From positions 1-52,343 of the forward strand of contig CAIUOG010000098.1 in the NCBI GenBank assembly GCA_903900705.1: 52,343 nucleotides of DNA, in the 5' to 3' direction. This stretch comes from an uncultured Acidobacteriia bacterium (GTDB taxonomy: Bacteria > Acidobacteriota > Terriglobia > Bryobacterales > Bryobacteraceae). The position numbers and the translations under genes were made by a program. Shown here one piece after another: positions 52,323-52,343 of this stretch (positions are counted from its first letter, which is position 1; the number at the start of each line of letters is the position of its first letter). The notes beneath the pieces were generated by a model. The model was not told where the DNA came from. It did not search any database and worked only from the letters and a program-made list of their open reading frames with translations.

Positions 52323-52343
52323 CTACTGGATCAGGGTGGACAG
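52323..52343 (-). CDS. C-terminal fragment of a second TadG-like paralogue
   Basis: The last 21 bases of the window, read on the minus strand, translate as LSTLIQ followed by TAG. The same STLIQ-stop ends the TadG-like protein at 50933, so an adjacent tandem copy on the same strand is very likely, entering from beyond the right edge. Only seven codons are visible, so this rests on the identical tail, the spacing of about 80 bases before the next ATG and the shared strand. Confidence 0.55.
   Translation of the reverse strand: MSTLIQ

Noticed and set aside
1-52343. CRISPR arrays, insertion sequences, phage genes or attachment sites
   Set aside because: No regularly spaced repeats, transposase or integrase motifs were seen; the single tRNA gene has no adjacent integrase or repeated 3' end.

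Overview
The window looks like a chromosomal segment (roughly 60% G+C by eye) from a soil-type Acidobacteriota, most likely of the Bryobacterales/Solibacteres type. That placement is inferred from family content: two very large Oar-like TonB-dependent receptors with carboxypeptidase-regulatory plug domains, a TIGR03435 'soil-associated' protein, both classic pairs of planctomycete-type heme proteins (DUF1592 with DUF1552, and DUF1549/DUF1553 with DUF1501), a leucine-rich-repeat protein, DUF6807 (PmoA) and GH28 enzymes, and futalosine-pathway menaquinone synthesis. I see no phage, insertion sequence or CRISPR array. Gene density is about 95%, and many neighbours overlap by 1-30 bases.

Layout, left to right. 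1-9720: the C-terminal part of a secreted LRR protein, then a DUF1592/DUF1552 pair, a GH28 polysaccharide hydrolase, a peroxiredoxin-like protein, a cytochrome c fused to a copper type II monooxygenase-like module, and an FAD-linked glycolate/lactate-type oxidase. 9792-15313: a short helical protein, a solitary ABC ATPase, a DUF1345-like membrane protein, an NfrB-like glycosyltransferase with a C-terminal MshEN-like domain, tRNA-Cys, a GT-B glycosyltransferase and the PLP protein YggS. 15438-19510: a GntR/FadR-type regulator, DUF6807, MqnC overlapping a TIM-barrel isomerase-like gene, and DUF2237. 19507-22056: a translationally coupled three-gene redox operon (gluconate-dehydrogenase-subunit-3-like, GMC oxidoreductase, five-heme cytochrome). 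22230-25493: a Tudor-like small protein with a long cold-shock protein, a good intrinsic terminator, a gene-poor stretch that may encode a structured RNA, a 56-residue membrane peptide, a DsbA-like protein and a MerR-TPR fusion. 25762-34231: the first giant TonB receptor behind two perfect palindromes, aconitase, an amine oxidase and a YbaK-type deacylase. 34209-40457 (minus strand): a hypothetical secreted protein, pyrR, pyrB, pyrC, UPF0182 and a small membrane protein in one overlapping run. 40497-50906: homoserine dehydrogenase, TIGR03435, the second giant receptor, and the DUF1549/1553 plus DUF1501 pair. 50933-52343: a TadG-like secreted repeat protein and the last seven codons of what appears to be a tandem paralogue.

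Taken together the accessory genes suit scavenging of complex organic matter: giant outer-membrane receptors, pectin-type hydrolases, periplasmic or outer-surface heme proteins, flavin oxidoreductases with dedicated cytochromes, and a copper monooxygenase-like enzyme. Housekeeping genes (pyrRBC, hom, acnA, mqnC, yggS, tRNA-Cys) are interspersed. The least conventional signals are the symmetric divergent promoter between 40457 and 40497 in which both genes appear to be leaderless, the paired operator-like palindromes before the receptor at 25762, the cytochrome-monooxygenase fusion, the structured-RNA candidate near 23.1 kb, and the duplicated tail of the tandem TadG-like genes. All functional names rest on motif and family recognition by eye; no database search was run.
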